Of a DNA stretch of 64,000 nt, positions 52,266-62,309 are shown one piece after another. The notes beneath the pieces are model-generated. The model searched no databases, was not told the origin of the DNA, and saw nothing but the letters and a program-made list of their open reading frames with translations. Made by a program: the position numbers and the translations under genes. Source of the stretch: Wenzhouxiangella sp. 15190 (lineage in GTDB: Bacteria > Pseudomonadota > Gammaproteobacteria > Xanthomonadales > Wenzhouxiangellaceae); the NCBI RefSeq assembly GCF_003417465.1, contig NZ_QVMV01000032.1:1-64000 (forward strand), in the 5' to 3' direction. Position 1 is the first letter of the stretch. The number at the start of each line of letters is the position of its first letter.

Positions 52266-52655
52266 CTAGCCATCCCGTGACGGGACAGCCAGCGCCGCCC
52301 AGCCCAGCGCGATCCAGCCGGCCATGTGACACAGCCCACCGATCGGCGTGACCGGCCCCAGCCATTCGAAGTCCAGAATTATGCGTGCGTAGATACTGAA
52401 ACTGAACAGCAGCGTGCCGGCCACGAACAGCCACGACGAGACGGCCAGCCGGAAGCCGGCCGCTTTCGAGACAACAAGCACGCTGGCCAGTCCCGTGATC
52501 ACGATCATCACCGCGCCAAGCTCCTGATAACGCAGCGCCGTGAGTATCGGGCGCATGCCCTGCGAATCAAGCCCCGCAACTGGGCCGTGCCCGGTTGCCG
52601 CGCCGGCAACCACGGCGAGGAAGCCCAGAACGGCACCCGTCACAACCGATTTCAT
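52266..52655 (-). CDS. DUF423 family membrane protein
   Basis: The 129-residue protein has four helices with DUF423 marks (GAVLGFLAVVAGAATGHG, RYQELGAVMIVITGLA, FVAGTLLFSFSIYARII, LGPVTPIGGLCHMAGWIALGWAAL). The family (YgdD in E. coli) is small and of unknown function. AAGGAGGAATTGCG precedes ATG 52655, so the longer frame up to 52763 is rejected. It is divergent from the nuclease gene. Confidence 0.88.
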   Translation of the reverse strand: MKSVVTGAVLGFLAVVAGAATGHGPVAGLDSQGMRPILTALRYQELGAVMIVITGLASVLVVSKAAGFRLAVSSWLFVAGTLLFSFSIYARIILDFEWLGPVTPIGGLCHMAGWIALGWAALAVPSRDG

Positions 52656-52761
52656 CGCAATTCCTCCTTGGAATGATCTCCGCCGATTATGGCGCAGTAC
52701 AGCTTTCGTGCATGATCGCCATTCTCGGGTTCTGAGAAAATCTTCGGCATAATGCTCGTGC

Positions 52762-55380
52762 ATGATTGGTGATCAGACCCTCATTCTCACCCCGACGGCA
52801 CGCCTGGCGCGCGCCGAAAAGCAGCGGCAAGCGCTGGCGAGACAGTCCGCCGGCGAACAGGCCTGGCGTTCGCCCGAAGTACTGGCCTTTCCGAGCTGGA
52901 TCGGTCGGCTGCGCGATGACTGGTTTCTGACCGCCGAAGCTCCGCGGGTTCCGATCAGTGCCTCCCAGGCGCTGGTTTTGTGGCAGTCGGTGATCGACCG
53001 CGATGTGTTCATCGGCGAACCCCGCGTGGCCGAGATGGTGGCTGCGAGCTGGCGGCTCGTCCACGAATATTGCATCGACGAGCCCTCCGACTGGCCCGAC
53101 CTGATGCTCAGTGAGGACAGCCGGCATTTCCGCGACTGGGCCGGGCGGTTTAGCGAGCTATGCAAACAGCGGGGCCTGATCGACGAGTGGCGCTTCGCCG
53201 GCCGGCTTCCCGACCTGATCAAGACCGGCGAGATTGGGCTACCGGCAGCCATCAGGCTGTCCGGCTTCGAGCTGGCGATGACCCCGCTGCAGCGCGCCAT
53301 CCTCCAGGCCGCCGAAGCGGCCGGTGTGCATATCGAAAGCGCCCCGTCGCGCGAGGACGCGGGTTCGCTGGAAACGGTGATCGCTCATGCCGAGGAGGTG
53401 GACGAACTGGTGGACGCCGCACGCTGGGCCCGCGGCCTGCTGGAAGAAAAGCCAGATCAGATCATTGCCGTCGTCGTACCCGGCCTGCGAGATCGGCTGG
53501 GTACGGTCGAGCGGGTCTTCCGGCGGGTGTTCGATCCGCCCGGTTTCGCGCTCGATGCCGGCCATGAGGAGCCCTGGCACATTTCTCTCGGCCCGACCCT
53601 GGCGCGCTGGCCGCTGGTGGCCGACGCCCTGTCCTTGCTCAGGATCGATCCGCACCGCATCAGCCAGCCGCAGGTCGCCGCCCTGCTGCGATCACCATTC
53701 CTCAGCGGCTGGGAAGCCGAGTCCCGGGCCCGCGCCGGCGCACTGAGTGCCGTCATCCGCTACCGCCCCTACTGGCTGCACGCCGGACAGCTCGCCTGGC
53801 AGATTGGCGAAAGCGGCGCAAAGGAGCTGTCCGGCAGGTTGGCCGAATGGGAGCTGCTTCGGCGCGAACACCGCGACACGGCCTTGCCATCGCAATGGGT
53901 GGTGCGCTTTCAGAAGGAGCTCGAAGCCATGGGCTTCGGCCGCGGGCGCGGTCTCGACAGCCGCGAGTTCCAGGTCCTGCAACGCTTCCACGACCTGCTC
54001 GAGGATTTCAGTGCACTCGACCTGGTGATCGAGCGGCCGATTTCCCGAGCCGAGGCCGTGCGCCGACTGAACGAGCGCGCCGCAACGGCGGCGTTTCGCG
54101 AGCGAAACCCCGGCGCCCCGATCGAGATCCTGGGCGTGGAAGAAGCGCTCGGTTCGCGCTTCGATGCAATGCGGGTCACCAGCCTGGACCACCAGACCTG
54201 GCCGTCGCCGACACGGCGCGATCCTTTCATACCCGCCAGCCTGCAAGCCGACGCGCCGGCCGCCAGCGCCGAAAGCGCCCTGGAGCGCGCCCGCGGCGAG
54301 CTCGACGGCCTGGCAAGGACGGCACCCATCGTGACCGGCAGTTTCAGCCGCGGCAGCGACGACGAGCAACGCCATCTTACGCCGCTGCTGTCCGACTGCC
54401 CGGTCGAGGAAGCGGCCCCGAACGAGACCGCCGAACGGGCCGAAATCGAGACCCTGCCCGAGGACACCCTCGCGCCGGAACATCCCGGCGGCGAGGTCCG
54501 AGGCGGCACATCGGTGCTGCAGCGCCAGTCCGATTGTCCGTTCAGGGCCTTCGCCGAGAGGCGCCTGGGTGCCGGCGACCTCACGCCGCCGCGGCCCGGC
54601 CTGGATGCCCGTGACCGCGGCAGCCTGGTGCACAAGGCGCTGGAGCACTTCTGGTCCGATCTCGACGGCCTCGATGCGCTCGAGTCGCTCGGCGAGTCAG
54701 CTCTGGCCGAGCGCATCGCCGCCGCCCGCGATGCGGCGCTTAAAGAATTCGCCCGGCGCAACCCGCTGGCCCTGACCAAAGCCGGGCTGGCCATCGAGGC
54801 CCAGTGCCTCGAACGCGCGCTGTCGAGGTGGCTGGCAATCGAGCGCGAACGCGCGCCATTTTCCGTCACGGCGCGGGAGACGAAAGTCGAGCTGGCCTTC
54901 GACCGGCTCCACCTGACCGGCAAGATTGACCGCGTCGACGAACTGGAAGGCGGTGGTTCGGTCGTGATCGATTACAAGACCGGGGCGTCCGGCAAGAACG
55001 GCTGGGCACCGGAAGCGCCCCTGGCCGACGTGCAACTGCCCGCCTACGCCACCAGTCTTCAGCCACGTCCCGTCGCCATCGCGTTCGCAAGACTCCGTCC
55101 GGACAATATGGGTTTCGACGGCCTGGCCGAGGTCGATGCCGGGATTGACGGCGTGCAGGTCATCGGCGAGATCAAGGGCCGCTCGAAGTTCGGCGAGATC
55201 GAATCCTGGCGGTCACTGGTCGACGAATGGCGCAGGCATCTTAATGGCCTGGCCGCAGACTTCCTGGCCGGTCGCTCGCAGGTCGAACCGCGCGACAACC
55301 AGGTCTGCAAGTACTGCCACTTGCACGCGCTTTGCCGTATCAACGAGCGCGTGATCCTGCCGGAGGCCGATGATGAGTGA
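52762..55380 (+). CDS. AddB-like helicase/nuclease subunit with PD-(D/E)XK and Fe-S cysteines
   Basis: The 872-residue protein matches the probable DNA-repair family of inactivated-helicase plus nuclease proteins paired with AddA-type helicases. The N-terminal part (LTPTARLARAEKQRQALARQ) has a degenerate helicase fold. The C-terminal part has the RecB-type nuclease: GSLVHKALEHFW, D in KIDRVDELEGG, VIDYKTG. The cysteines C-PFRAF and CKYCHLHALC form the four-Cys iron-sulphur staple known from AddB. Its stop overlaps the start of the partner helicase by 11 bases. Together they should resect double-strand ends for recombination. Confidence 0.88.
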   Translation: MIGDQTLILTPTARLARAEKQRQALARQSAGEQAWRSPEVLAFPSWIGRLRDDWFLTAEAPRVPISASQALVLWQSVIDRDVFIGEPRVAEMVAASWRLVHEYCIDEPSDWPDLMLSEDSRHFRDWAGRFSELCKQRGLIDEWRFAGRLPDLIKTGEIGLPAAIRLSGFELAMTPLQRAILQAAEAAGVHIESAPSREDAGSLETVIAHAEEVDELVDAARWARGLLEEKPDQIIAVVVPGLRDRLGTVERVFRRVFDPPGFALDAGHEEPWHISLGPTLARWPLVADALSLLRIDPHRISQPQVAALLRSPFLSGWEAESRARAGALSAVIRYRPYWLHAGQLAWQIGESGAKELSGRLAEWELLRREHRDTALPSQWVVRFQKELEAMGFGRGRGLDSREFQVLQRFHDLLEDFSALDLVIERPISRAEAVRRLNERAATAAFRERNPGAPIEILGVEEALGSRFDAMRVTSLDHQTWPSPTRRDPFIPASLQADAPAASAESALERARGELDGLARTAPIVTGSFSRGSDDEQRHLTPLLSDCPVEEAAPNETAERAEIETLPEDTLAPEHPGGEVRGGTSVLQRQSDCPFRAFAERRLGAGDLTPPRPGLDARDRGSLVHKALEHFWSDLDGLDALESLGESALAERIAAARDAALKEFARRNPLALTKAGLAIEAQCLERALSRWLAIERERAPFSVTARETKVELAFDRLHLTGKIDRVDELEGGGSVVIDYKTGASGKNGWAPEAPLADVQLPAYATSLQPRPVAIAFARLRPDNMGFDGLAEVDAGIDGVQVIGEIKGRSKFGEIESWRSLVDEWRRHLNGLAADFLAGRSQVEPRDNQVCKYCHLHALCRINERVILPEADDE

Positions 55381-58300
55381 CGACAAGCAACGCAAGGTCG
55401 CCGTCGAGCCGCAGCGCTCGGTCATCGTCCAGGCGCCGGCCGGTTCGGGCAAGACCACCTTGCTAGTCGAGCGCTACCTGGGACTGCTCGGCGTGGTCGA
55501 GGCGCCGGAAGAAATCCTGGCCATCACCTTCACGCGCAAGGCCGCCGCCGAGATGCGTGAGCGAATCCTGCAGTTTCTCGAACCAGGCTACAAGGCGGAC
55601 GGCCCGCACGAGGAAGCCGCGCTCGCCAAGGCGCAAGCCGTGGCCGGCAAGGTGGGCGAATGGGGTCTGCTCGACAATCCACAGCGGCTGTTGATTCGCA
55701 CCATCGACAGCTTCAATCACTACCTGGCGCGAACCATGCCGGTGGCCAGCCAACTCGGCCCGGTCCCCGCACCCGCCGAGAACGCTCGCGCCCTGTATCG
55801 CGAGGCCGCACGCCGCGTACTCACGCGGGCTGACAGCCGCGACGAACTGGCCGAAGACGTCAAATGCCTGCTGCTGTGGCGCGACCACCGCAGCCAGGAC
55901 ATCGAGGACCTGCTGGTGGCCCTGCTCGGCAAGCGCGAGCAATGGTTACGCGCCCTCGGAATGAGCGGGCGACCCGAACGCGCGGTTTTCGAGCGAACGC
56001 TGCAGGAGGTGGTTTCCGACCAGCTCGATACGGCGCAGCAGGTGCTTCAGGCCGGCCTGACCGAAGCGCGCGTCGATCCCGACGCCCTGCTCGAAGTCCT
56101 GCGCCAGGCCGCCGCCAGCCTGCAGGCCGAAGGCAAGTCTTCGCCGTTCGACGATAGCGCCGATCTCACCCGCATGCCCGGTGCGGACCCGACCGACCTG
56201 CCGGGCTGGCGTGCACTGGGCTTTGCCCTGCTGACCAACAGCGGCGGCTGGCGCGCCGCACCCAACAAGAACCAGGGCTTTCCGGCCAAGAGCGAGCACA
56301 AGGACCGCATCGTGGCGATGCTCGATGCGCTGCGCGAGAACGATGAACTGGCCGGCTGGATCGATCGGGCCCGCAGTCAGCCCGAGCCGCGCTACGGCGA
56401 CGAGGAATGGGACGTGCTTGCCGCGATGATCCGGGTACTCGAGGCCGCCGCCACCGAGCTGGAACTGGTGTTTGCCGAGACCGGCCAGACCGACTTCGCC
56501 GGCATCGGCGCCGCCGCCCTGCGTGGCCTGGGGGATGAGGAGGCCGGCTATACCGACCTTGCCCTCTATCTCGACCGCAGAATCCGCCACATCCTGGTCG
56601 ACGAATACCAGGACACCAACTGGGGCCAGTACCACCTGCTGGAAAAACTGGTCGGCGGCTGGCAGCCCGGCGAGGCACGCAGCCTGTTCCTGGTCGGCGA
56701 CCCGATGCAGTCGATCTACCGTTTCCGCGAAGCCGAAGTCGGGCTGTTCATGCGAACGCGTGAACACGGCATCGGCACGCAGGCGGTCGAATCCTGCCGG
56801 CTGACCCGCAACTTTCGCTCGCGCGCGGAAGTCGTCGGGTGGGTCAACGAACGGCTGGGCCCGGTCTTTCCCGAGATCGAGGACATTTCCGCGGGCGCGG
56901 TAAGTTACGCAACGTCCGAACCGGGTCGCGGTACGGGCGGAAGCGTCGAAATACTGGCCCGGTCCGGCCGCGGCCCGGAAGCCGAAGCCGTGGCGCAGAC
57001 CGTTGCCAGGGCACTCGACGATCATCGCGACGACCCGGACTTCTCCGCCGCGATCATCGTGCGGGCGCGCTCGCATCTGGCCGATATCCTGCCGGCGCTG
57101 GAGCGCCACGATATTGGCTATCGCGCCGTCAAGCTCGATCCCCTGCTGACCCGGCCGGTCGTCCAGGACCTGCTGGCGATCACGCGGGCCATCATCAATC
57201 CGGCCGATACCACCGCCGTGCTGGCCATGCTGCGCTCGCCGCCCTGCGGACTGACGCTGGCCGACCTGCACGCCCTCGCCGGCGACGGCCGGTCGCTGAA
57301 TGACGAAAATGCCCTCGAGCGGCTCTCCGAAGACGGCCGCCACCGCGCCGCGCGGGTGTTGCAGGCGCTGGCCCATGCCCGGGACATGTGGCGAAAGCGC
57401 AGCGCGCGCGACCTGGTCGAGGGCATCTGGACGCGACTGGGCGGCCCGCATGTGCTGGCAAAACCCGAATCGGAACGCCGCGATGCCGAAGCCTATCTCG
57501 ACACGCTGTCCACGGCCGAAGAGCAGGACCTGCTGGCCGACTGGAACGCCTTCATGGAGCTGCTCGAAGAGCAGTACACCGAGGGCGATCCGCCCAGCGA
57601 CGACATCAAGCTCGAAATCCTGACCATGCACGGCGCCAAGGGTCTGGAGTGGGACCTGGTGGTGCTGCCCGGTCTCGACCGCGGCACTGGTGGCAACAAC
57701 CGGGAGATGCTGTACTGGCTGCCGTTCACGCCTGAAGCCGGAGAAGAACGTGTGCTGCTGGCCCCGCTGCGTTCGGCCGAGCAGGACGACAACAGCGACC
57801 TGATCAAGCTGATTCGCGCCGAGCAGAAGGAACGCGAAGCTTTCGAACACCAGCGCCTGCTGTACGTCGCCGCGACCCGGGCGCGTGAACACCTGGTACT
57901 TTCGGCCGCCCTCGATCCCGAGCGCGACGAGATCAAACCTTCGTCGGGCAGCCTGCTGGCGGACCTGTGGCCGACCTGCGGCGGGGACTTTCTTCAAGCC
58001 CTCGATCAGGCACCCGAAGCGGGCGGTTACGCGCCGGATGCCAACGCACGCCCCGCTCAGTCCCTCCGACGGGTGAGCGCCGACTGGCAGCCGCCGCTCG
58101 GCGAACGACTGGACTGGCGCCCGGCGCTGCCGCCGCGCGAACGCGAAGTCGAGATCGAGTTCAACTGGGCCGGTATGCAGGTCCGGCGCATCGGCACGGT
58201 GTTGCATCGCCTGCTCGAGCGCATCGGCCAGATCGGCATCGAGCACCTCGACGGGGACCGGCAGCAGACGCTACGGGATCGTATCCCCGGCCTACTGCGG

Positions 58301-58696
58301 GCAATGGGCACCGGCAGCCGTGATCTCGACTCCGCCGTGGTGCCCATCCGCGAGGCCTTCGATCAGACCATCGAGAGCGAAACCGGGCGCTGGATTCTCA
58401 GCGGGCGGCATCGCGAGGCCGCCTGCGAACTGCCCCTGACAGGCGTGATCGAGGGCGAACTGGTCAACGCCGTCATCGACCGCACTTTCATCGACGAACA
58501 CGGCACGCGCTGGATCATCGACTACAAGTCCGGCTATCACGCCGGTGGCGACCTGGAAGGCTTTCTTGGCGAGGAGGCCGAACGCTACCAGGTCCAGCTC
58601 ACAACCTATCGCCGCCTGTTCGAGCAGATGGGCGAGACCGACATCAAGGCGGCGCTCTACCTGCCACGACACGACCGTCTGATCAAAGACTCTTAG
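55370..58696 (+). CDS. AddA-like UvrD/RecB-family helicase-nuclease
   Basis: The 1108-residue protein is an SF1A helicase: Walker A APAGSGKTTLLVERYL (motif I), TFTRKAAAEM, HILVDEYQDTNWGQ (motif II), RLTRNFRS, LTMHGAKGLEWDLVVLPGL (motif V) and YVAATRAREHLVLS (motif VI). A C-terminal PD-(D/E)XK nuclease follows (FIDEHGTRWIIDYKSG). This is the AddA/RecB architecture. It overlaps the AddB-like gene by 11 bases (ATG 55370 or 55373), so the subunits are co-translated. Both DNA strands can be cut by such a pair. No recC or recD genes are present here. Confidence 0.92.
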   Translation: MMSDDKQRKVAVEPQRSVIVQAPAGSGKTTLLVERYLGLLGVVEAPEEILAITFTRKAAAEMRERILQFLEPGYKADGPHEEAALAKAQAVAGKVGEWGLLDNPQRLLIRTIDSFNHYLARTMPVASQLGPVPAPAENARALYREAARRVLTRADSRDELAEDVKCLLLWRDHRSQDIEDLLVALLGKREQWLRALGMSGRPERAVFERTLQEVVSDQLDTAQQVLQAGLTEARVDPDALLEVLRQAAASLQAEGKSSPFDDSADLTRMPGADPTDLPGWRALGFALLTNSGGWRAAPNKNQGFPAKSEHKDRIVAMLDALRENDELAGWIDRARSQPEPRYGDEEWDVLAAMIRVLEAAATELELVFAETGQTDFAGIGAAALRGLGDEEAGYTDLALYLDRRIRHILVDEYQDTNWGQYHLLEKLVGGWQPGEARSLFLVGDPMQSIYRFREAEVGLFMRTREHGIGTQAVESCRLTRNFRSRAEVVGWVNERLGPVFPEIEDISAGAVSYATSEPGRGTGGSVEILARSGRGPEAEAVAQTVARALDDHRDDPDFSAAIIVRARSHLADILPALERHDIGYRAVKLDPLLTRPVVQDLLAITRAIINPADTTAVLAMLRSPPCGLTLADLHALAGDGRSLNDENALERLSEDGRHRAARVLQALAHARDMWRKRSARDLVEGIWTRLGGPHVLAKPESERRDAEAYLDTLSTAEEQDLLADWNAFMELLEEQYTEGDPPSDDIKLEILTMHGAKGLEWDLVVLPGLDRGTGGNNREMLYWLPFTPEAGEERVLLAPLRSAEQDDNSDLIKLIRAEQKEREAFEHQRLLYVAATRAREHLVLSAALDPERDEIKPSSGSLLADLWPTCGGDFLQALDQAPEAGGYAPDANARPAQSLRRVSADWQPPLGERLDWRPALPPREREVEIEFNWAGMQVRRIGTVLHRLLERIGQIGIEHLDGDRQQTLRDRIPGLLRAMGTGSRDLDSAVVPIREAFDQTIESETGRWILSGRHREAACELPLTGVIEGELVNAVIDRTFIDEHGTRWIIDYKSGYHAGGDLEGFLGEEAERYQVQLTTYRRLFEQMGETDIKAALYLPRHDRLIKDS

Positions 58697-58710
58697 GAAA
58701 CTGCGGTTTC

Positions 58711-60042
58711 CTATCGCATCAACTCCGGCAGGAAGAGCGCGATCTGCGGAAACAGGATCAGCAGCACCGTCGAGCAAAGCAATATCAGCACGAAGGGCGG
58801 TGTGCCGGCAATCACGTCCAAGTAGGGTCGGCGGAAGATGGCCACTGCGGTGAAGATGTCGCAGCCGAACGGTGGCGTGGCCGAGCCGATGGCCGCCTGC
58901 AGCACGACGATGGTGCCGACGTGAACCGGGTCCAGCCCGGCCGAGGCAATAGCCGGGGAGAAGATGGGCGTGAGGATCAGGATGACGACGATGGGATCGA
59001 CGAACATGCAGCCCACGAAGTAGGCGACGGCCACCAGCGCCAGTACCATCAACGGGTTGTCGGCGGCATTGGCAACCACGTCACCCAGCAGAAGTTCCGG
59101 TATCTGGGCGAAGGAAACGATCCAGGAAAAGCCCATGCCGGCGGCGACCAGGATGAACACCACCGCCGTAATCATGCCGGTCGACAGGGCCACCCCCGGC
59201 AGGTCCGAAAGCTTGACCTCACGATAGATCACCATCTCCAGCAGCAGCGCATAGGCCACCGACATCGAAGCCGCCTCGGTGGGACTGAAGAAACCCGAAT
59301 AGATGCCGCCGATGATGATCACCGGAAAGCCAAAGGCCAGCACGGCCCGGCGCAGGGCTGTCAATCGTTCACCCCAGCTCGAGGCGGGGCGGGCTGGGAT
59401 CTTCTTCCAGACCGAAATGATGTAGCAGTAGACCGCGAACAGCGCCAGGATCATCAGCCCGGGTCCGATACCGGCGATGAACAACTCACCCACTGAAGTG
59501 CCCGATGCCACACCGTAGATGATCATGCCGATCGAGGGCGGAATGAGCAGCGCGATATCGCTGGAATTGATGATCAGCGCCATCGAGAATCGATCCGTAT
59601 AGCCGGCCTCGAGCAGCTTCGGCCGCAGCGGCTTGCCCATGGCCACCACGGTGGCCTGGGTCGAGCCCGAAACCGCCCCGAAAAGCGTACACGAGACCGC
59701 CGTTGTCACCGGCAACCCGCCGCGGATGTGGCCGACGAACTTGCTAACCAGGTCGAGCAGGCGATCGGCCGTATTGCCCTTGATCATGATATCGGCGGCC
59801 AAGATGAACATCGGAACGGCCACCAGCACGCTCTGCTCGACGCCGCCGATCATCTGCTGGACGAGCATTCTCGGCTCAAGCATGACGAACTTGGAAAAGA
59901 GCAGCACCATGGCACCCACCATCAGCGGCACCATCATCGGGAAACCCATCAGCAGAAGCACCACCATGACGGCAGCGGCCACCAGAGCGACCTGGGCATC
60001 GGACAGCGCCGCCAGACCGATCAATTCGAAGAATTCAGCCAT
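58711..60042 (-). CDS. dctM: TRAP transporter large permease DctM
   Basis: The 443-residue protein has 11-12 helices and DctM signatures: MGFPMMVPLMVGAMVL, SVLVAVPMFILAADIM, AVSGSTQATVVAMGKPLRPK, SSDIALLIPPSIGMIIYGVASG and CMFVDPIVVILILTPIF. It forms the Na+-coupled channel part of the transporter. ATG 60042 is chosen because the first helix begins right after; it overlaps the small permease gene stop by 8 bases. Substrate (probably a dicarboxylate or other organic acid) is set by the binding protein and not readable here. Confidence 0.93.
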   Translation of the reverse strand: MAEFFELIGLAALSDAQVALVAAAVMVVLLLMGFPMMVPLMVGAMVLLFSKFVMLEPRMLVQQMIGGVEQSVLVAVPMFILAADIMIKGNTADRLLDLVSKFVGHIRGGLPVTTAVSCTLFGAVSGSTQATVVAMGKPLRPKLLEAGYTDRFSMALIINSSDIALLIPPSIGMIIYGVASGTSVGELFIAGIGPGLMILALFAVYCYIISVWKKIPARPASSWGERLTALRRAVLAFGFPVIIIGGIYSGFFSPTEAASMSVAYALLLEMVIYREVKLSDLPGVALSTGMITAVVFILVAAGMGFSWIVSFAQIPELLLGDVVANAADNPLMVLALVAVAYFVGCMFVDPIVVILILTPIFSPAIASAGLDPVHVGTIVVLQAAIGSATPPFGCDIFTAVAIFRRPYLDVIAGTPPFVLILLCSTVLLILFPQIALFLPELMR

Positions 60043-60937
60043 CGTCACGCTCCCGCTTGTCGTTGGCGTCATCGCCCTGGTCGGGAATCCTGCCGAAAGA
60101 GGTCTGACCGGCGGCCTGTTCCTCGCTCTCGTACTCATCGCGGTGATACCAGGACAGGTAATTGTCCCGACTGACCAGGTTGCGCAAGCCGGCAAGGAAG
60201 AACTGAATGCCGCCGAGCAGGAATCCCAGTGGCACGACCATGTAGATCAAATAGACCGGGAAGCCGGTCGAGGAAGTGACGCGGCAGCGACCGCTGCGAT
60301 TGTCGACCAGATCGATGAACAGCCCGAACAGGAGTGCACCAAGCGCCAACACCACGGCGATGGTGACAAACAGTATGACGTTGCGCCGAACCGGGGACTG
60401 GCGCTCGAGCATACGGCCGCCGGCCTCGGCCACGATCCGTACGAGATGGCCACAGAGCACCATGGCAATCAGTGTGATCGCGATTCCGATCCACAGCGGT
60501 GTCGAACCCAGAATCTCGGGCAGTACGCGGCAGCTGCGCTGCGCCGACTGGGCATAGGCCCAGCCATAGTTGGCTAGCAGGAAAAGCAGTGCTGAGGTGC
60601 CGAATCCGACGATCGTCAACAGCACTTTCTGTGCCACTTCGGGTAGCAGGTCGTGGATGGCGGACACCCGGATGTGGCGTGCGTTGCGGGCGCCGATACC
60701 AATACCCATGAAGGTGACCAGGACCAGCAGCAACTGGGTGACATCACTGGCGAACTGGAGGCTCGAGCCAAGGGTGTTTCGGGAAATGACATTGATCACG
60801 CTGACAATCGCCATGGCCGCAATGCCGGTGACCAGGACAAAGCGCTCGAACCAATCCAGCCCTCGGTCGAACCAGTTGAACGGACGGCGAACGGCCTGAC
60901 GCCACGAACGCGGCGATTGCGGTTTGGCGTCACTCAT
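60035..60937 (-). CDS. dctQ: Oversized TRAP transporter small permease DctQ
   Basis: The 300-residue protein contains the DctQ core (RFVLVTGIAAMAIVSVINVISRNTLGSSLQFASDVTQLLLVLVTFMGIG, HIRVSAIHDLLPEVAQKVLL) but has an added middle section of two further helices (WIGIAITLIAMVLCGHLVRIV and VILFVTIAVVLALGALLFGLFIDLV). It ends with the last helix GFPVYLIYMVVPLGFLLGGIQFF. Usual DctQ proteins have four helices in about 160-200 residues; this one has six. Cysteines in AQSAQRSCRV and RSGRCRV could be linked in the periplasm. It overlaps dctM by 8 bases and is divergent from dctP. Confidence 0.85.
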   Translation of the reverse strand: MSDAKPQSPRSWRQAVRRPFNWFDRGLDWFERFVLVTGIAAMAIVSVINVISRNTLGSSLQFASDVTQLLLVLVTFMGIGIGARNARHIRVSAIHDLLPEVAQKVLLTIVGFGTSALLFLLANYGWAYAQSAQRSCRVLPEILGSTPLWIGIAITLIAMVLCGHLVRIVAEAGGRMLERQSPVRRNVILFVTIAVVLALGALLFGLFIDLVDNRSGRCRVTSSTGFPVYLIYMVVPLGFLLGGIQFFLAGLRNLVSRDNYLSWYHRDEYESEEQAAGQTSFGRIPDQGDDANDKRERDDG

Positions 60938-61106
60938 TTCGCCCGGCCCACAACTGTCGACCTGTCTTCAATCACGATCGGTTGCCCTCTCAACGACCTC
61001 CATTGCCATTATTCTACACGGCGACCGAGACATACCCGGTCAGTCTCCGAAGAAGACCGCGGGGTCGTGTTATGTTGATGATCGGTTTCATTTTCGGGAG
61101 CAAACC

Positions 61107-62255
61107 ATGAAACAACTGAATTTCGGCCTGACACTGCTGTTCGCGCTGCTGTTGAGCGCCTGTAGCGATTCCGGGCAGACGCCGGATGAGCAAACGGGTA
61201 ACGGTGAGACGACCGAACCCGAAACCGAAGCAGTCACCTGGCGCTTCGCACTCGAGGAAGTCGAAGGCAGCGTGCAGGATGCCTACGCGCAGGAGTTCAA
61301 GCGCCGGATCGAAGAGCGAAGCGACGGCACAATCAACATCGAAATCTATCCATACGGCGCGCTGGGCACCTCTTCGCAGTTGACCGAAATGGCCCAGGGC
61401 GGCAACATAGAACTGGCCTTCGCCTCACCCGGCCATCTGGCCGATCTGATCCCGGAAGTCGGCGTATTCACGCTGCACTTCGTACTGTCGGAACACAACG
61501 AGGTCAACCGGGAAGTGCTCTCTGACGACGCCGTCTATTCGTTGTTCCAGCCGCTTTACAACGATGAGGACCTGCAGCTGCTCGACATCATTCCAGAAGG
61601 CTGGATGGTCTGGAGCGCCGACAAGCCGCTGCGCACGCTGGACGACTTCGAGGATTTCCGCATTCGCACCATGACCTCGCCTATCCTGGTCGAGTCGTAC
61701 CGGGCCTATGGCGCCAATCCGACGCCAATGCCGTACTCGGAGGTCTACAGCGGCCTGCAACTCGGCCAGATCGACGGCCAGGTCAACCCGATCTTCGCGA
61801 TCGAGGAAATGAGCTTCTACGAGGAGCAGGACGTACTTACCTCCGGACGGCACGCCCAGTTCATCTCGACTCTGGCGGCAAGCAAGCAGTGGTTTGATTC
61901 ACTATCGGATGAGCAGCGGAAGATGGTGATCAAGGTACGCGACGAACTGGTCGACTGGATCGACAAAGAACAAATTCAGTTCAACGAGGAGCGCCTGCAG
62001 ACCATTCTCGACGAAGGCGGCACCGAGTGGGTCGAGCTGACCAGCGAGGAGCGCGAGGTATTCCGTGAAGCCAGCCTGGGCGTGCGCGATACTTATATCG
62101 AGCGGGCCGGCGAAACGGGCGAGGAGATCCTGAATACGCTGCTCGAACGCATCAAACAGGCCGAAGCCGAAATGGAAGGCAGCGGCGAAGCCGAAGAAGA
62201 TGCCGCGCCGGAAGCCGAAACCGAGTCCGAAATGGACAGCGAGGGCGAAGGCTGA
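61107..62255 (+). CDS. dctP: TRAP transporter substrate-binding lipoprotein DctP
   Basis: The 382-residue protein has a lipobox (LLLSAC), so it is membrane-anchored rather than free in the periplasm as most TRAP binding proteins are. The DctP fold follows (FALEEVEGSVQDAYAQEFKRRIEER, GTINIEIYPYGALG, GNIELAFASPGHL, DFRIRTMTSPILVESYRAYGANPTPMPYSEVYSGLQLGQIDGQVNP, the Arg that binds the carboxylate in RIRT). The C-terminus is an acidic Glu-rich tail of about 25 residues. CGGGAG precedes ATG 61107. It is divergent from the permease genes with a 169-bp gap. Confidence 0.9.
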   Translation: MKQLNFGLTLLFALLLSACSDSGQTPDEQTGNGETTEPETEAVTWRFALEEVEGSVQDAYAQEFKRRIEERSDGTINIEIYPYGALGTSSQLTEMAQGGNIELAFASPGHLADLIPEVGVFTLHFVLSEHNEVNREVLSDDAVYSLFQPLYNDEDLQLLDIIPEGWMVWSADKPLRTLDDFEDFRIRTMTSPILVESYRAYGANPTPMPYSEVYSGLQLGQIDGQVNPIFAIEEMSFYEEQDVLTSGRHAQFISTLAASKQWFDSLSDEQRKMVIKVRDELVDWIDKEQIQFNEERLQTILDEGGTEWVELTSEEREVFREASLGVRDTYIERAGETGEEILNTLLERIKQAEAEMEGSGEAEEDAAPEAETESEMDSEGEG

Positions 62256-62309
62256 TCGAGCACGGCTATACACCGGCCTGGACCGCGGGCCGGTGCCTCT
62301 ACTGCCCGA

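Noticed and set aside
55946-58246. 766-codon open frame antisense to the AddA-like gene
   Set aside because: It is opposite a gene with complete helicase motifs and shows no protein-like pattern or ribosome site. It is a shadow of GC-rich coding DNA.
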